Shown here piece by piece: positions 1 through 7,078 of a DNA stretch of 19,401 nucleotides (positions are counted from its first letter, which is position 1; every line of letters begins with the position of its first letter). The stretch covers positions 3,234 to 22,634 of the forward strand of contig CAJULV010000062.1 of the NCBI GenBank assembly GCA_910587555.1. Reading direction: 5' to 3'. Origin of the DNA: an uncultured Acetatifactor sp. GTDB taxonomy: Bacteria > Bacillota > Clostridia > Lachnospirales > Lachnospiraceae. A model generated the notes under the pieces. The model had not been told where the DNA came from. It worked only from the letters and a program-made list of their open reading frames with translations, and did not search any database. The position numbers and the translations under genes are program-made.

Positions 1-216
1 CAGCCGGAAACGCGCAGGCGAGAGGAACAGGAGGAAGCGTACAGGCAGGAGGAACGGCCGGAAGCGTGCGGCCGAAAGGAACAGGAGGAAGCGCACAGGC
101 AGGAGGAACAGCCGGAAGCGTGCGGCCGAAAGGAACAGCCGGAAACGCGCAGGCGAGAGGAACAGGAGGAAGCGTACAGGCAGGAGGAACAGCCGGAAAC
201 GCATGGGCGAAGGGGA
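1..216 (+). repeat. 54-bp in-frame minisatellite in the VWA gene
   Basis: Units of 54 bp start at 1, 55 and 136, with a 27-bp half unit at 109-135 and a decaying unit from 190. Each full unit encodes 18 residues rich in Glu, Arg and Gln. Unit length and half unit are multiples of 3, so copy-number change would keep the reading frame. More copies may lie upstream of the window. Confidence 0.9.
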
Positions 217-969
217 CGGTGGGGAGATACCGGGAGGGAAGAACTGCAGCGGATGTGGAAAAACGTGGCAGCAAGGATAGCGGTGGAAGTACAGTCCTAT
301 ACAAATGCGGGCAGAGGTAAAATTGCCGGCAATTTGCTGCAGCATTTGAAAAAACTGACAAGAGAAAATTATGACTACTCGGCGTTTTTAATGAAGTTTG
401 CCGCTCACAGGGAAGAACGGATGCAGATAGATGAAGCGGAATTTGACTATGCATTCTACACCTACGGACTGAAGCTGTTCGGAAGGATTCCGCTGATAGA
501 GCCTCTGGAATATAAGGAGGTGAAGCTGATCCGGGAGTTTATCATTGCAATCGACACATCGGGTTCCTGCAGTGGGGAAGCGGTGGAAGGCTTTCTGATA
601 AAGACTTACAATATCCTGAGACAGACACAGACATTTGCGTCCAACATGAACATACATATCGTGCAGTGCGATGCCAGTATTCAGGAAGATGCCAAGATAG
701 AGTCACAGAAAGAACTGGAAAAATACATTGCACATATGACCCTGAAAGGTTTTGGCGGGACAGACTTCACACCCGTCTTCGAGTATGCGGACCGGATGTT
801 GGAAAACGGTGAAATCAGACACCTGGACGGACTGTTATATTTTACGGACGGATACGGAGTCTTTCCGACCAGACCGCCGGTATATAAGACGGCTTTTGTA
901 TTTCTGGACAAAGCGGAGGAAGTAAGGGTGCCGTCCTGGGCAATGAAAGTGTATTTGGATTCTCAATGA
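1..969 (+). CDS. VWA-like (DUF2201-type) protein, 5' end outside window
   Basis: The frame is open from base 1, so the start lies upstream; the first in-frame ATG at 250-253 is not the true start. The visible part begins with about 75 Glu/Arg/Gln-rich residues encoded by tandem repeats, a charged and probably disordered linker. A VWA-like domain follows: DTSGS MIDAS-type motif at 553-567, GGTDFTP around 757-774, and FTDG at 841-852. In the DUF2201 family a metallopeptidase-like domain normally precedes this VWA part; it would be upstream of the window and cannot be confirmed. The next gene is a MoxR-type AAA ATPase, the usual partner of such VWA proteins; these pairs are thought to remodel or mature protein complexes. 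The substrate here is unknown. Family assignment is good, function is inferred. Confidence 0.85.
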   Translation, partial: QPETRRREEQEEAYRQEERPEACGRKEQEEAHRQEEQPEACGRKEQPETRRREEQEEAYRQEEQPETHGRRGRWGDTGREELQRMWKNVAARIAVEVQSYTNAGRGKIAGNLLQHLKKLTRENYDYSAFLMKFAAHREERMQIDEAEFDYAFYTYGLKLFGRIPLIEPLEYKEVKLIREFIIAIDTSGSCSGEAVEGFLIKTYNILRQTQTFASNMNIHIVQCDASIQEDAKIESQKELEKYIAHMTLKGFGGTDFTPVFEYADRMLENGEIRHLDGLLYFTDGYGVFPTRPPVYKTAFVFLDKAEEVRVPSWAMKVYLDSQ

Positions 970-1236
970 TGTACGCAGTAATTACCCGATCCGTATTTGG
1001 CACGGGAATTGCGGGGGTATATGATACTTGGCTGATGACTGGACGGGTCAAATATTGATTCCTGCGGGCAAAGAGCTAAGCGGGTGCCAGCATTCATTGG
1101 GTGAATGCCACGAGGATCACATACCAAAGTGCCTGAAGGATACTTTTTGCTTTGCAGCGCTGCAAGCTTGACGCCCCATTGATTGCAGCGGGGGATTGGC
1201 TGGTATGTGCGCTGAAACGTACAAGGAGATGATAGG
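970..1236 (+). promoter_or_regulatory. structured leader or intergenic RNA upstream of the AAA ATPase
   Basis: No convincing gene is present here. There is a 7-bp hairpin GCATTCA/TGAATGC with a 5-nt loop near 1091-1109. A long-range helix pairs CACATACCA (1118-1126) with TGGTATGTG (1201-1209). Inside it lies the 14-bp palindrome TTGCAGCGCTGCAA (1152-1165). CGCTGCAA (1158-1165) can also pair with TTGCAGCG (1183-1190), which excludes the palindrome hairpin. Two exclusive folds ahead of an AAGGAG ribosome site suggest a regulatory leader, but no known riboswitch class was recognised. Confidence 0.4.
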
Positions 1237-2832
1237 ATGAATATAAGAGAAGCAAAAGAAGAAATCACGCGTTCTGTAGAAATTTATCTGGATAAAAACG
1301 AATTCGGGGAATACAATATTCCCTATATGAAGCAGCGCCCGATTTTCATGGTAGGAGCCCCGGGAATCGGGAAGACGGCGATTATGGAACAGATAGCTTC
1401 TGAACTGGATATCGCATTGGTTTCGTATTCCATGACCCATCATACCAGACAGAGCGCCCTGGGACTGCCATATATTGAAGAGAAGGAATTTGATGGGGAT
1501 AAGGTCATGGTGTCTGAATATACCATGAGTGAGATTCTGGCCGCCGTACACAGAATGATGGACGAGTCCGGAAAGCGGGAGGGTATCCTGTTTCTGGATG
1601 AGATTAACTGTGTATCGGAGACGCTGGCTCCGGCCATGCTTTTGTTTCTCCAGTATAAGACTTTCGGCAACAGGCGCTTGCCGGAGGGGTGGGTGATCGT
1701 CACCGCAGGCAATCCGCCCCAGTACAATAAGTCGGTAAAGGAATTTGATGTGGCTACATTGGACAGGATGAAATGCTTTACCGTGGAAGAAGATTTTGGC
1801 GTGTGGAAATCATACGCTTATCGCAATGGCATTCATGCGGCGGTGACTGCGTTTTTAGAGATTAATCCGGAATGGTTTTATTCTATACGGACAACCGTAG
1901 ACGGTACACAGTATGCGACAGCCAGGGGCTGGGAAGACTTGGCCAGGGCGATTACTGTCTATGAAAAGAAGAATTTCCGGGTGGATGGAAGGTTGATCGG
2001 ACAATATATCACCGATACGGAGGTTTCCGGGAAATTTGGGATATACTATGATTTGTTTCGGAAGTATCAGGAGGCGTATCAGGTGGAGGATATTCTGAGA
2101 GGAACGGCGGGCGACACGCTTGCGGAACGTGCAGCCGCAGCCGAATTTGACGAGAGAGTTTCTCTTTTGGGACTGCTGTTGGAGAAGCTGAATCTATGTT
2201 TTGCCAGGGATGTGAATGAGGAAACGGTGCTGGAACATGTGGCCAGGATACTGCGGCAGATAAAAAAGCAGATCGGATCCGGCGGTAAGGTACAATCGGG
2301 AGAAGCCGCAGGACCGGGAATCGCTTCCGCTGCAAAAACAGCAGAGTCCGAGACAGCAGGCGCGGAAACGGGCATCATATGGTATCACTTGTTGGGGAGT
2401 CAGTGTGAGAAAATATGTGAGGAGCGAAGGCAGAAAGAAGCTGCCAACAGCCTGAGCATGAAAATGAAAACAGAATATCGAGATACGCTGGCAATTTTGG
2501 AGAGGTATATGAAAGCGTGTATAGATGAAAATAAGCCGGACAAACCGTTTCAGCGGATTAAAAAAGCGTTTGATGTCAAAGTAAAAAGCCACCGGAACCG
2601 GGTGGGGGAGACAAAACAGGCGTTGGAAAATGTATTTGCTTTCTTGGAGCGCACATGGGGAAAGAATCAGGAAATGGTGCTGTTTATGGCAGAATTGACT
2701 GCAAATGAAGAGAGCATGCTTTTTCTGGAAATGTGGGGATGTGATTCTTATTTTAAATATAACCAGGATCTGCTTATCTATGATGTACACCGAAACCTTC
2801 GGCGGGAAATTGCCGATCTCGGGTTTACGTGA
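1237..2832 (+). CDS. MoxR-like AAA+ ATPase
   Basis: A 531-residue AAA+ protein. Walker A is GAPGIGKT at residues 40-47, Walker B ILFLDE at 117-122, sensor-1 Asn near 159 in TAGNPP, and a DRM arginine segment follows. The AAA core fills about the first 280 residues. The rest is mostly helical and charged with no recognised fold, and includes a Gly/Ala/Glu-rich linker near residues 350-380. The start is supported by AAGGAG 8 nt upstream. It follows the VWA gene on the same strand after a 267-nt structured gap. By analogy with MoxR/VWA pairs it probably uses ATP to remodel a target selected by the VWA partner. No target is visible in the window. It is longer than a minimal MoxR protein (about 300-350 residues). 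Confidence 0.85.
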   Translation: MNIREAKEEITRSVEIYLDKNEFGEYNIPYMKQRPIFMVGAPGIGKTAIMEQIASELDIALVSYSMTHHTRQSALGLPYIEEKEFDGDKVMVSEYTMSEILAAVHRMMDESGKREGILFLDEINCVSETLAPAMLLFLQYKTFGNRRLPEGWVIVTAGNPPQYNKSVKEFDVATLDRMKCFTVEEDFGVWKSYAYRNGIHAAVTAFLEINPEWFYSIRTTVDGTQYATARGWEDLARAITVYEKKNFRVDGRLIGQYITDTEVSGKFGIYYDLFRKYQEAYQVEDILRGTAGDTLAERAAAAEFDERVSLLGLLLEKLNLCFARDVNEETVLEHVARILRQIKKQIGSGGKVQSGEAAGPGIASAAKTAESETAGAETGIIWYHLLGSQCEKICEERRQKEAANSLSMKMKTEYRDTLAILERYMKACIDENKPDKPFQRIKKAFDVKVKSHRNRVGETKQALENVFAFLERTWGKNQEMVLFMAELTANEESMLFLEMWGCDSYFKYNQDLLIYDVHRNLRREIADLGFT

Positions 2833-2880
2833 AGAATGAATTTCGGCTCTGATATGGGGGACAGGATTCGGAGCGGCGTT

Positions 2881-2948
2881 CTCCGTATTCCGGAAATACC
2901 CGCGCTGCGGCACATTGCGCAGGCGCATTGTGTTTCCGGAAACGGAGG
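2881..2948. terminator. stem-loop between convergent genes
   Basis: CTCCGTATTCCGGAAA at 2881-2896 is complementary, with one bulge, to TTTCCGGAAACGGAG ending at 2948. The right arm contains the 12-bp palindrome GTTTCCGGAAAC (2932-2943). A smaller CTGCG/CGCAG hairpin sits in the loop. It lies between the ends of the converging ATPase and dehydrogenase genes, so a bidirectional terminator is likely. The flanking T-run is poor. Confidence 0.5.
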
Positions 2949-2964
2949 GACAGTGCATTTCGAT

Positions 2965-4020
2965 TTATAGAAAAACGTCCTGCAGTACAGCGTCTTCCCG
3001 CAATATCTGCTTTGCCAGTATGCGGTATTTTTCCTCATGCAGATAGGTGTGGCGGAAGGGCTTTATGGAGGGCGCCATGTCAATAGCCTGTTCGTAATCA
3101 TTGCGGTTCAGTCCAAGGGTGCGCACATGTGACCAGAATCCGGTATCCGAGAGAATGGTATTCACCCTTTCGTAGCGATGATTCTGTACCTTGCTCATCA
3201 GGTAGGTTGCAATACCTACCTGTATGCCATGAAGCTGGGGCTTCTCCAGCATTTTGTCCAATGCATGGGAAATCAGATGTTCGCTGCCGCTGGTTGGGGC
3301 GCTGCTTCCGGCAATTTCATTGGCTATCCCGCTCATGGCAAGAGAGTCCAGAAGTTCTCTTAAAAACAGGTCCTCATGTATATCCTGAAATGGTGTACGC
3401 ACAAAGCTGTTCACTGCTTTTTTGGCAATCATTACCGCAAAATCGTTTATTGCGGTATAGCCGTTTTCCGCCTCGTAGGCCCAGTCGTATAGCGCCGTTA
3501 TCTTGGATACCATATCGCCTATGCCGGAATACAGGAATTTCTCGGGAGCGCTTCTGATGACGTCGGTATCCGCAATGATGCCATATGCCATGTGCGCCGG
3601 CACGGAAGCCCTTCTGCCGTTTACTGTCAGAGAGGCGCTGGCACTGGAAAAGCCGTCGCTGGATGAAGAGGTGGGGACGCTTAAAAACGGCAATTTTCTG
3701 AGATAGGAAGCGTATTTCGCCGCATCTATGACTTTGCCGCCGCCCAGCCCCACGATGACCTGGGCTTTATTATCTATGGAAAAAGCCAGTTCCACGATAT
3801 CTTCTATTTTGATGGAATCCAATTCCCTGTATTCCAGAACCGTAACGCCGGCATCTTTTAAGGAACCCATGACATCGCTGCCGAACATGTCAATCAGGCC
3901 GTTTCCGAAGTAAAGTACGGCCTTGTCCATGCCTCCTGATTTGATATCGTTTCCCAGATTTCTCAGAGTACCCTTTCCCACCTTTAATATGGAAGGAATT
4001 GCGATATGACTGCTGTCCAT
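2965..4020 (-). CDS. sn-glycerol-1-phosphate dehydrogenase-like enzyme (iron-containing alcohol dehydrogenase superfamily)
   Basis: A 351-residue protein starting at the ATG at 4018-4020, 7 nt after GGAGGT; the open frame continues upstream but overlaps the divergent promoter and gene. The NAD-binding motif GLGGGKVID is at residues 91-99. SVPTSSSSDGFSS at 114-126 matches the SVPT..S.DG block of archaeal EgsA and Bacillus AraM. Likely metal ligands are Asp169 (SGIGD), His248 (SEHLISHALD) and His264 (HGIQVG). The family reduces dihydroxyacetone phosphate to sn-glycerol-1-phosphate with NAD(P)H and a divalent metal. Length matches the family (about 350-390). Substrate is inferred; another small polyol phosphate is possible. 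No arabinose genes or G1P-lipid genes are adjacent. Confidence 0.82.
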   Translation of the reverse strand: MDSSHIAIPSILKVGKGTLRNLGNDIKSGGMDKAVLYFGNGLIDMFGSDVMGSLKDAGVTVLEYRELDSIKIEDIVELAFSIDNKAQVIVGLGGGKVIDAAKYASYLRKLPFLSVPTSSSSDGFSSASASLTVNGRRASVPAHMAYGIIADTDVIRSAPEKFLYSGIGDMVSKITALYDWAYEAENGYTAINDFAVMIAKKAVNSFVRTPFQDIHEDLFLRELLDSLAMSGIANEIAGSSAPTSGSEHLISHALDKMLEKPQLHGIQVGIATYLMSKVQNHRYERVNTILSDTGFWSHVRTLGLNRNDYEQAIDMAPSIKPFRHTYLHEEKYRILAKQILREDAVLQDVFL

Positions 4021-4089
4021 TCTACGCACCTCCAAAAATTTCGTTAAAAACGTAAAGTATTTTTTAAGAAGTAATATATTTTGTTTTCT

Positions 4090-4118
4090 AAGATAGCATA
4101 TCCCAAAGAGGATGGCAA
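4090..4118 (-). promoter_or_regulatory. sigma-A promoter of the dehydrogenase gene
   Basis: On the minus strand, TTGCCA (complement of 4113-4118) and TATCTT (complement of 4090-4095) are 17 bp apart, about 70 bp before the start codon of the dehydrogenase gene. Spacing is ideal and matches are good. Confidence 0.6.
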
Positions 4119-4174
4119 GGGTTTGCGGAGGTTTTGTGGAGGAAAAGGTTATCGAGGAAAACGGGAAAAAGCGG

Positions 4175-4203
4175 TTGCATTTGGTGAACATATGTGCTAT
4201 TAT
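4175..4203 (+). promoter_or_regulatory. sigma-A promoter of the radical SAM/DUF4130 genes
   Basis: TTGCAT (4175-4180) and TATTAT (4198-4203) are separated by exactly 17 bp. The predicted start of transcription near 4210 leaves a leader of about 63 nt. LexA-like boxes lie in the spacer and at the start site. Confidence 0.75.
4186..4197. promoter_or_regulatory. LexA-like operator 1, one mismatch
   Basis: GAACATATGTGC differs at one base from GAACATATGTTC, the common Gram-positive SOS box form. It occupies the spacer between the -35 and -10 elements, where a bound repressor would block RNA polymerase. Confidence 0.5.
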
Positions 4204-4210
4204 AGGAAAA

Positions 4211-4222
4211 GAACAAATGTTC
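4211..4222. promoter_or_regulatory. LexA operator 2 (SOS box)
   Basis: GAACAAATGTTC is a perfect GAAC-N4-GTTC box of the Bacillus/Clostridium LexA type. It lies 7 bp after the -10 element, at the predicted transcription start, and 25 bp centre-to-centre from the weaker box. The downstream genes are annotated DNA-repair families, which strengthens the call. Confidence 0.75.
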
Positions 4223-4272
4223 TGAAATAACGGAAACAGCCGATACTTCGGATAGTCGGAGGTATATCTAAG

Positions 4273-5625
4273 ATGGAATATCTGATAACCAGCCAGGATA
4301 TGCCGCTGGGGGAGAAACTGCAGGTACTGACAGACGCTGCGAAATACGATGTGGCCTGTACGTCCAGCGGTGTGGACAGGAAAGGAAACGGCAATAGCAT
4401 AGGCAACTGTGTTGCTGCCGGTATCTGTCATAGCTTTTCCGGCGACGGGAGATGCATTTCCCTTTTGAAGATATTGTTGACAAACGAATGCATTTATGAC
4501 TGCAAATATTGCCGTAATCGCCATTCTAACGACATTCCCAGGGCAACCTTTACGCCGGAGGAAGTCTGTACGCTCACAATGGAATTCTACCGCAGGAATT
4601 ATATTGAAGGATTATTTTTGAGTTCGGGCATAATCAGGAATCCCACTTTTACAATGGAACTGCTTTGTCGAACCATATGGCTGCTGAGAAACAAGTATCG
4701 TTTTAACGGCTATATCCATGTAAAGGCGATTCCCGGGGCTGATCCGGAGCTGATTGAGCAGACGGGGTTTCTGGCAGACAGGATGAGCGTAAATCTGGAG
4801 CTGCCTACGGCGGAGGGGCTGCGCACGTTGGCGCCCAATAAGCATCGAAAGAGCATTCTGACGCCTATGAGGCAGATACAGAACGGTATCATTACAAATC
4901 GAAATGACCTGGTGCTGTACCGGAATGCACCGAAATTTGTGGCTGGCGGGCAGTCTACACAGATGATTATCGGCGCTACACCCGAAAATGATTTTCAGAT
5001 TATCAATGTGGCGGAGGGACTATATCAGAAATTTGGTTTGAAGCGGGTGTTTTATTCCGCATTTGTAAACGTAACAGGAGACAAAAGTCTGCCGGCTTTG
5101 CCCGGAGGACCGCCGCTTCTACGAGAACACAGACTGTATCAGGCCGACTGGCTGCTGCGCTTTTATGGATTCCGGGCGGATGAGCTGTTGGATGAGAGGC
5201 GTCCGTTCTTCAATGTTATGCTGGATCCCAAGGAGGACTGGGCAGTGCGCCATCTGGAACAGTTTCCGGTGGAAATCAACCGAGCGCCCATGGAAAGACT
5301 GCTCAGAGTTCCGGGGGTAGGGGTTAAGAGCGCCGGGAGGATTGTGGCGGCGCGCAGAAGCGGCAGCCTGACATTTCAGGACCTGAAAAAGATCGGAGTT
5401 GTACTGAAGCGGGCGCTGTATTTTATCACATGCAGCGGAAAAATGATGTATCCGATAAAATTAGATGAGGACTACATTGTGCGGAACCTTACCAGCGAGA
5501 AGGAGCGCGTGCAGTTTGGAAGTGATGGCATGGGGTATCGTCAGATGTCGCTGTTTGACGACGCGAATTTTACCCGTCCCGTTACAGTGATAGAACAGCA
5601 GCAGGCCGCGGTGGGGCAGCTGTAA
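4273..5625 (+). CDS. putative DNA modification/repair radical SAM protein (TIGR03916-type)
   Basis: A 450-residue protein. The radical SAM cluster motif C-x3-C-x2-C is at Cys73, Cys77 and Cys80 (CIYDCKYC), preceded by the family signature GICHSFSGDGRCISLLKILL. It would bind a 4Fe-4S cluster and S-adenosylmethionine. Near residues 343-362 a helix-hairpin-helix motif (RVPGVGVKSAGRI) suggests sequence-independent DNA binding. The family is named for its linkage to uracil-DNA-glycosylase-like or DUF4130 partners; its exact reaction is not established. The partner follows 112 nt downstream on the same strand. The start is supported by GGAGG about 10 nt upstream. The promoter carries LexA boxes, so expression is probably damage-induced. 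Length is close to the family norm of about 420. Confidence 0.9.
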   Translation: MEYLITSQDMPLGEKLQVLTDAAKYDVACTSSGVDRKGNGNSIGNCVAAGICHSFSGDGRCISLLKILLTNECIYDCKYCRNRHSNDIPRATFTPEEVCTLTMEFYRRNYIEGLFLSSGIIRNPTFTMELLCRTIWLLRNKYRFNGYIHVKAIPGADPELIEQTGFLADRMSVNLELPTAEGLRTLAPNKHRKSILTPMRQIQNGIITNRNDLVLYRNAPKFVAGGQSTQMIIGATPENDFQIINVAEGLYQKFGLKRVFYSAFVNVTGDKSLPALPGGPPLLREHRLYQADWLLRFYGFRADELLDERRPFFNVMLDPKEDWAVRHLEQFPVEINRAPMERLLRVPGVGVKSAGRIVAARRSGSLTFQDLKKIGVVLKRALYFITCSGKMMYPIKLDEDYIVRNLTSEKERVQFGSDGMGYRQMSLFDDANFTRPVTVIEQQQAAVGQL

Positions 5626-5737
5626 ATCGGACTGGTATGCGGATCAGCGGAGGGGCTGCGGGGCGAGGAACAACGATTTTTTTAAGCGGAAGAAAGAATT
5701 TGCTGCGGACTGATAATAGGATAGCAGGCGGTGCATA

Positions 5738-6496
5738 ATGATTGTATACAGATGTGAGGACAGTGCGGAGAGTATCTTCACTGCAGTTTATCAGGCATAT
5801 GAGGAAAAGAGGAATCACAGAGACACGATGCTGTGCCTAACGGACGATCCCATTCTGTTTGGGGAGGATGTGGAAGTAAAAGCGGACAGAGAGAAGGCCG
5901 GTAAGGTAATGAATACTTTGCGCAGAAGATTTGGGGCGGAGGACAGCCGGCATTTGGCGATGGCGCTGGCTTCCGAAGATGAGGGGAAAGCGCAGGCGGT
6001 ATACAGGACGATTGTGGAAGGGCTGCGCGTGAAATGCAGACCGGGGCATTTGTTTGATAATCTGGCCGACAATGAAATTCATAAGGCATTTGCACTGGGA
6101 AGAGGGGTGTCCACAGAGTTGGGACATCAGGTGCAGTTTTTGCGCTTCCAGGAATTGGACAATGGCGTGCTTTATTCTAAAATCGGACCCAAGAATGATG
6201 TGCTGGCTTTTCTGATGCCGCACTTTGCGGACAGGCTTCCCATTGAACATTTTCTGATCTATGATGAGAAAAGGAATCTGTTTGGAATACATCCGGCGAG
6301 AAGACAGTGGTATCTGCTTCGTGGGGAGGAAGCGGACGGCCCGCTGCAGCCAGAGTACTCGGAGGAAGAAATGAAGTACCAGGAACTTTTCAGACAGTTT
6401 TGCCATACCATAACCATTGAAGAGCGTAAGAACAGAAAGCTTCAGAACAGTATGCTGCCGCTTCGTTTCCGAGAGTACATGGTTGAGTTTCAGTAG
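5738..6496 (+). CDS. TIGR03915/DUF4130 family putative DNA-metabolism protein
   Basis: A 252-residue protein of the family that almost always sits beside the TIGR03916 radical SAM protein. The N-terminus IVYRCEDSAESIFTAVYQAYE and the C-terminus LPLRFREYMVEFQ fit the family pattern, as does the central GLRVKCRPGHLFDNLADNEI segment. It has no signal peptide or membrane segment, so it is cytosolic. The proposed role is DNA damage repair together with the radical SAM enzyme; catalytic residues are not known to me. The ribosome site (AGGCGGT) is weak. The 112-nt gap holds no clear terminator, so co-transcription from the LexA-type promoter is likely. Confidence 0.85.
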   Translation: MIVYRCEDSAESIFTAVYQAYEEKRNHRDTMLCLTDDPILFGEDVEVKADREKAGKVMNTLRRRFGAEDSRHLAMALASEDEGKAQAVYRTIVEGLRVKCRPGHLFDNLADNEIHKAFALGRGVSTELGHQVQFLRFQELDNGVLYSKIGPKNDVLAFLMPHFADRLPIEHFLIYDEKRNLFGIHPARRQWYLLRGEEADGPLQPEYSEEEMKYQELFRQFCHTITIEERKNRKLQNSMLPLRFREYMVEFQ

Positions 6497-6513
6497 AATT
6501 TTTTGTCAAAACC

Positions 6514-6541
6514 TTTACTTTTTACTTATTTTGTCGATAAT
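6514..6541 (+). promoter_or_regulatory. possible promoter of the HPr-like gene
   Basis: TTTACT (6514-6519) and GATAAT (6536-6541) are 16 bp apart in an AT-rich gap, leaving a leader of about 50 nt. The -10 is good, the -35 moderate. Confidence 0.4.
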
Positions 6542-6600
6542 GTAAGTGGAAAACGTAAATCGTTAGAGACAGCTGATACCATTTGAAAGGAAGGTCGGCA

Positions 6601-6825
6601 ATGGTTAAGACAATTCATTTAACTCCGGGTGAAGTGCAGCATTTTGTTAACGTAACTTCTAAGTGTGATTTTGACATTGATATTTCCTATAACAGATATA
6701 TTGTGGATGCAAAATCTTTTTTAGGAGTGTACGGACTGGATCTTCGCAGACCGCTGAAGGTATCCTACGATGGATATAACAGTGAATTCGAGAATTTGCT
6801 GCAGAGCCTTGCCGCCGCGAGCTAA
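6601..6825 (+). CDS. HPr-like protein lacking the active-site histidine
   Basis: A 74-residue protein of HPr (PTS phosphocarrier) size and pattern. The segment DAKSFLGVYGLDLRRPLKVSYDG aligns with the helix-2/strand region of HPr (NAKSIMGVMSLG...), including the Ser equivalent to regulatory Ser46. The canonical HARPA loop with the phosphorylated His15 is absent: the region reads EVQHFVNVTSKCDFDIDI. It therefore probably cannot relay phosphate from enzyme I, and may be a Crh-like regulatory or structural paralog (inference). The ATG at 6601 is chosen, with GGAAGG 7 nt upstream; a TTG at 6583 lies before that ribosome site. It is apparently monocistronic, with its own promoter and terminator. 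Confidence 0.75.
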   Translation: MVKTIHLTPGEVQHFVNVTSKCDFDIDISYNRYIVDAKSFLGVYGLDLRRPLKVSYDGYNSEFENLLQSLAAAS

Positions 6826-6900
6826 GCGGTGGGAGGAACGGGCCGGTACAGCTGTTTGGAAGAGACGGAACAGCCGCAGGACCCAAAAGTTGAAAACATG

Positions 6901-6951
6901 CTCCCTATGTAAGATAGAGGTATTCTGTCTGCATGGGGAGTTTTGCGTTTT
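6901..6951 (+). terminator. intrinsic terminator after the HPr-like gene
   Basis: CTCCCTAT (6901-6908) pairs with ATGGGGAG (6933-6940), and AGATAGA (6912-6918) with TCTGTCT (6924-6930); each arm has one G-T wobble. A T-rich tail (TTTTGCGTTTT) follows directly. This isolates the HPr-like gene from the helicase gene. Confidence 0.85.
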
Positions 6952-7078
6952 ATGTTTCACAGCATGCAATGAGTTTATTCGAACTGTGTGGTTTTCGAAG
7001 GATAGATACATGCCTTTTTGCCTGAACTGCCGTGACCGGTTTTGGGAGCTTGCATATTGGAGGGTGGGGTGAACCATT

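Noticed and set aside
66..320. Open frame with Gly/Ala-rich repeats at the window start
   Set aside because: It is a shifted reading of the 54-bp repeat. The frame open from base 1 continues into a clear VWA domain, so this one is a shadow.
4021..4524. 168-residue N-terminal extension of the dehydrogenase frame
   Set aside because: It overlaps two promoters, the LexA boxes and the start of the divergent radical SAM gene. The ATG at 4020 has a good ribosome site and matches the family start.
6990..7010. Possible LexA box before the helicase gene (CGAACTGTGTGG)
   Set aside because: The right half does not fit GTTC, and no promoter elements surround it.
6770..7072. 100-residue frame with several cysteines between the HPr-like and helicase genes
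   Set aside because: It overlaps the end of the HPr-like gene and runs through the strong terminator at 6901-6951, with no ribosome site.
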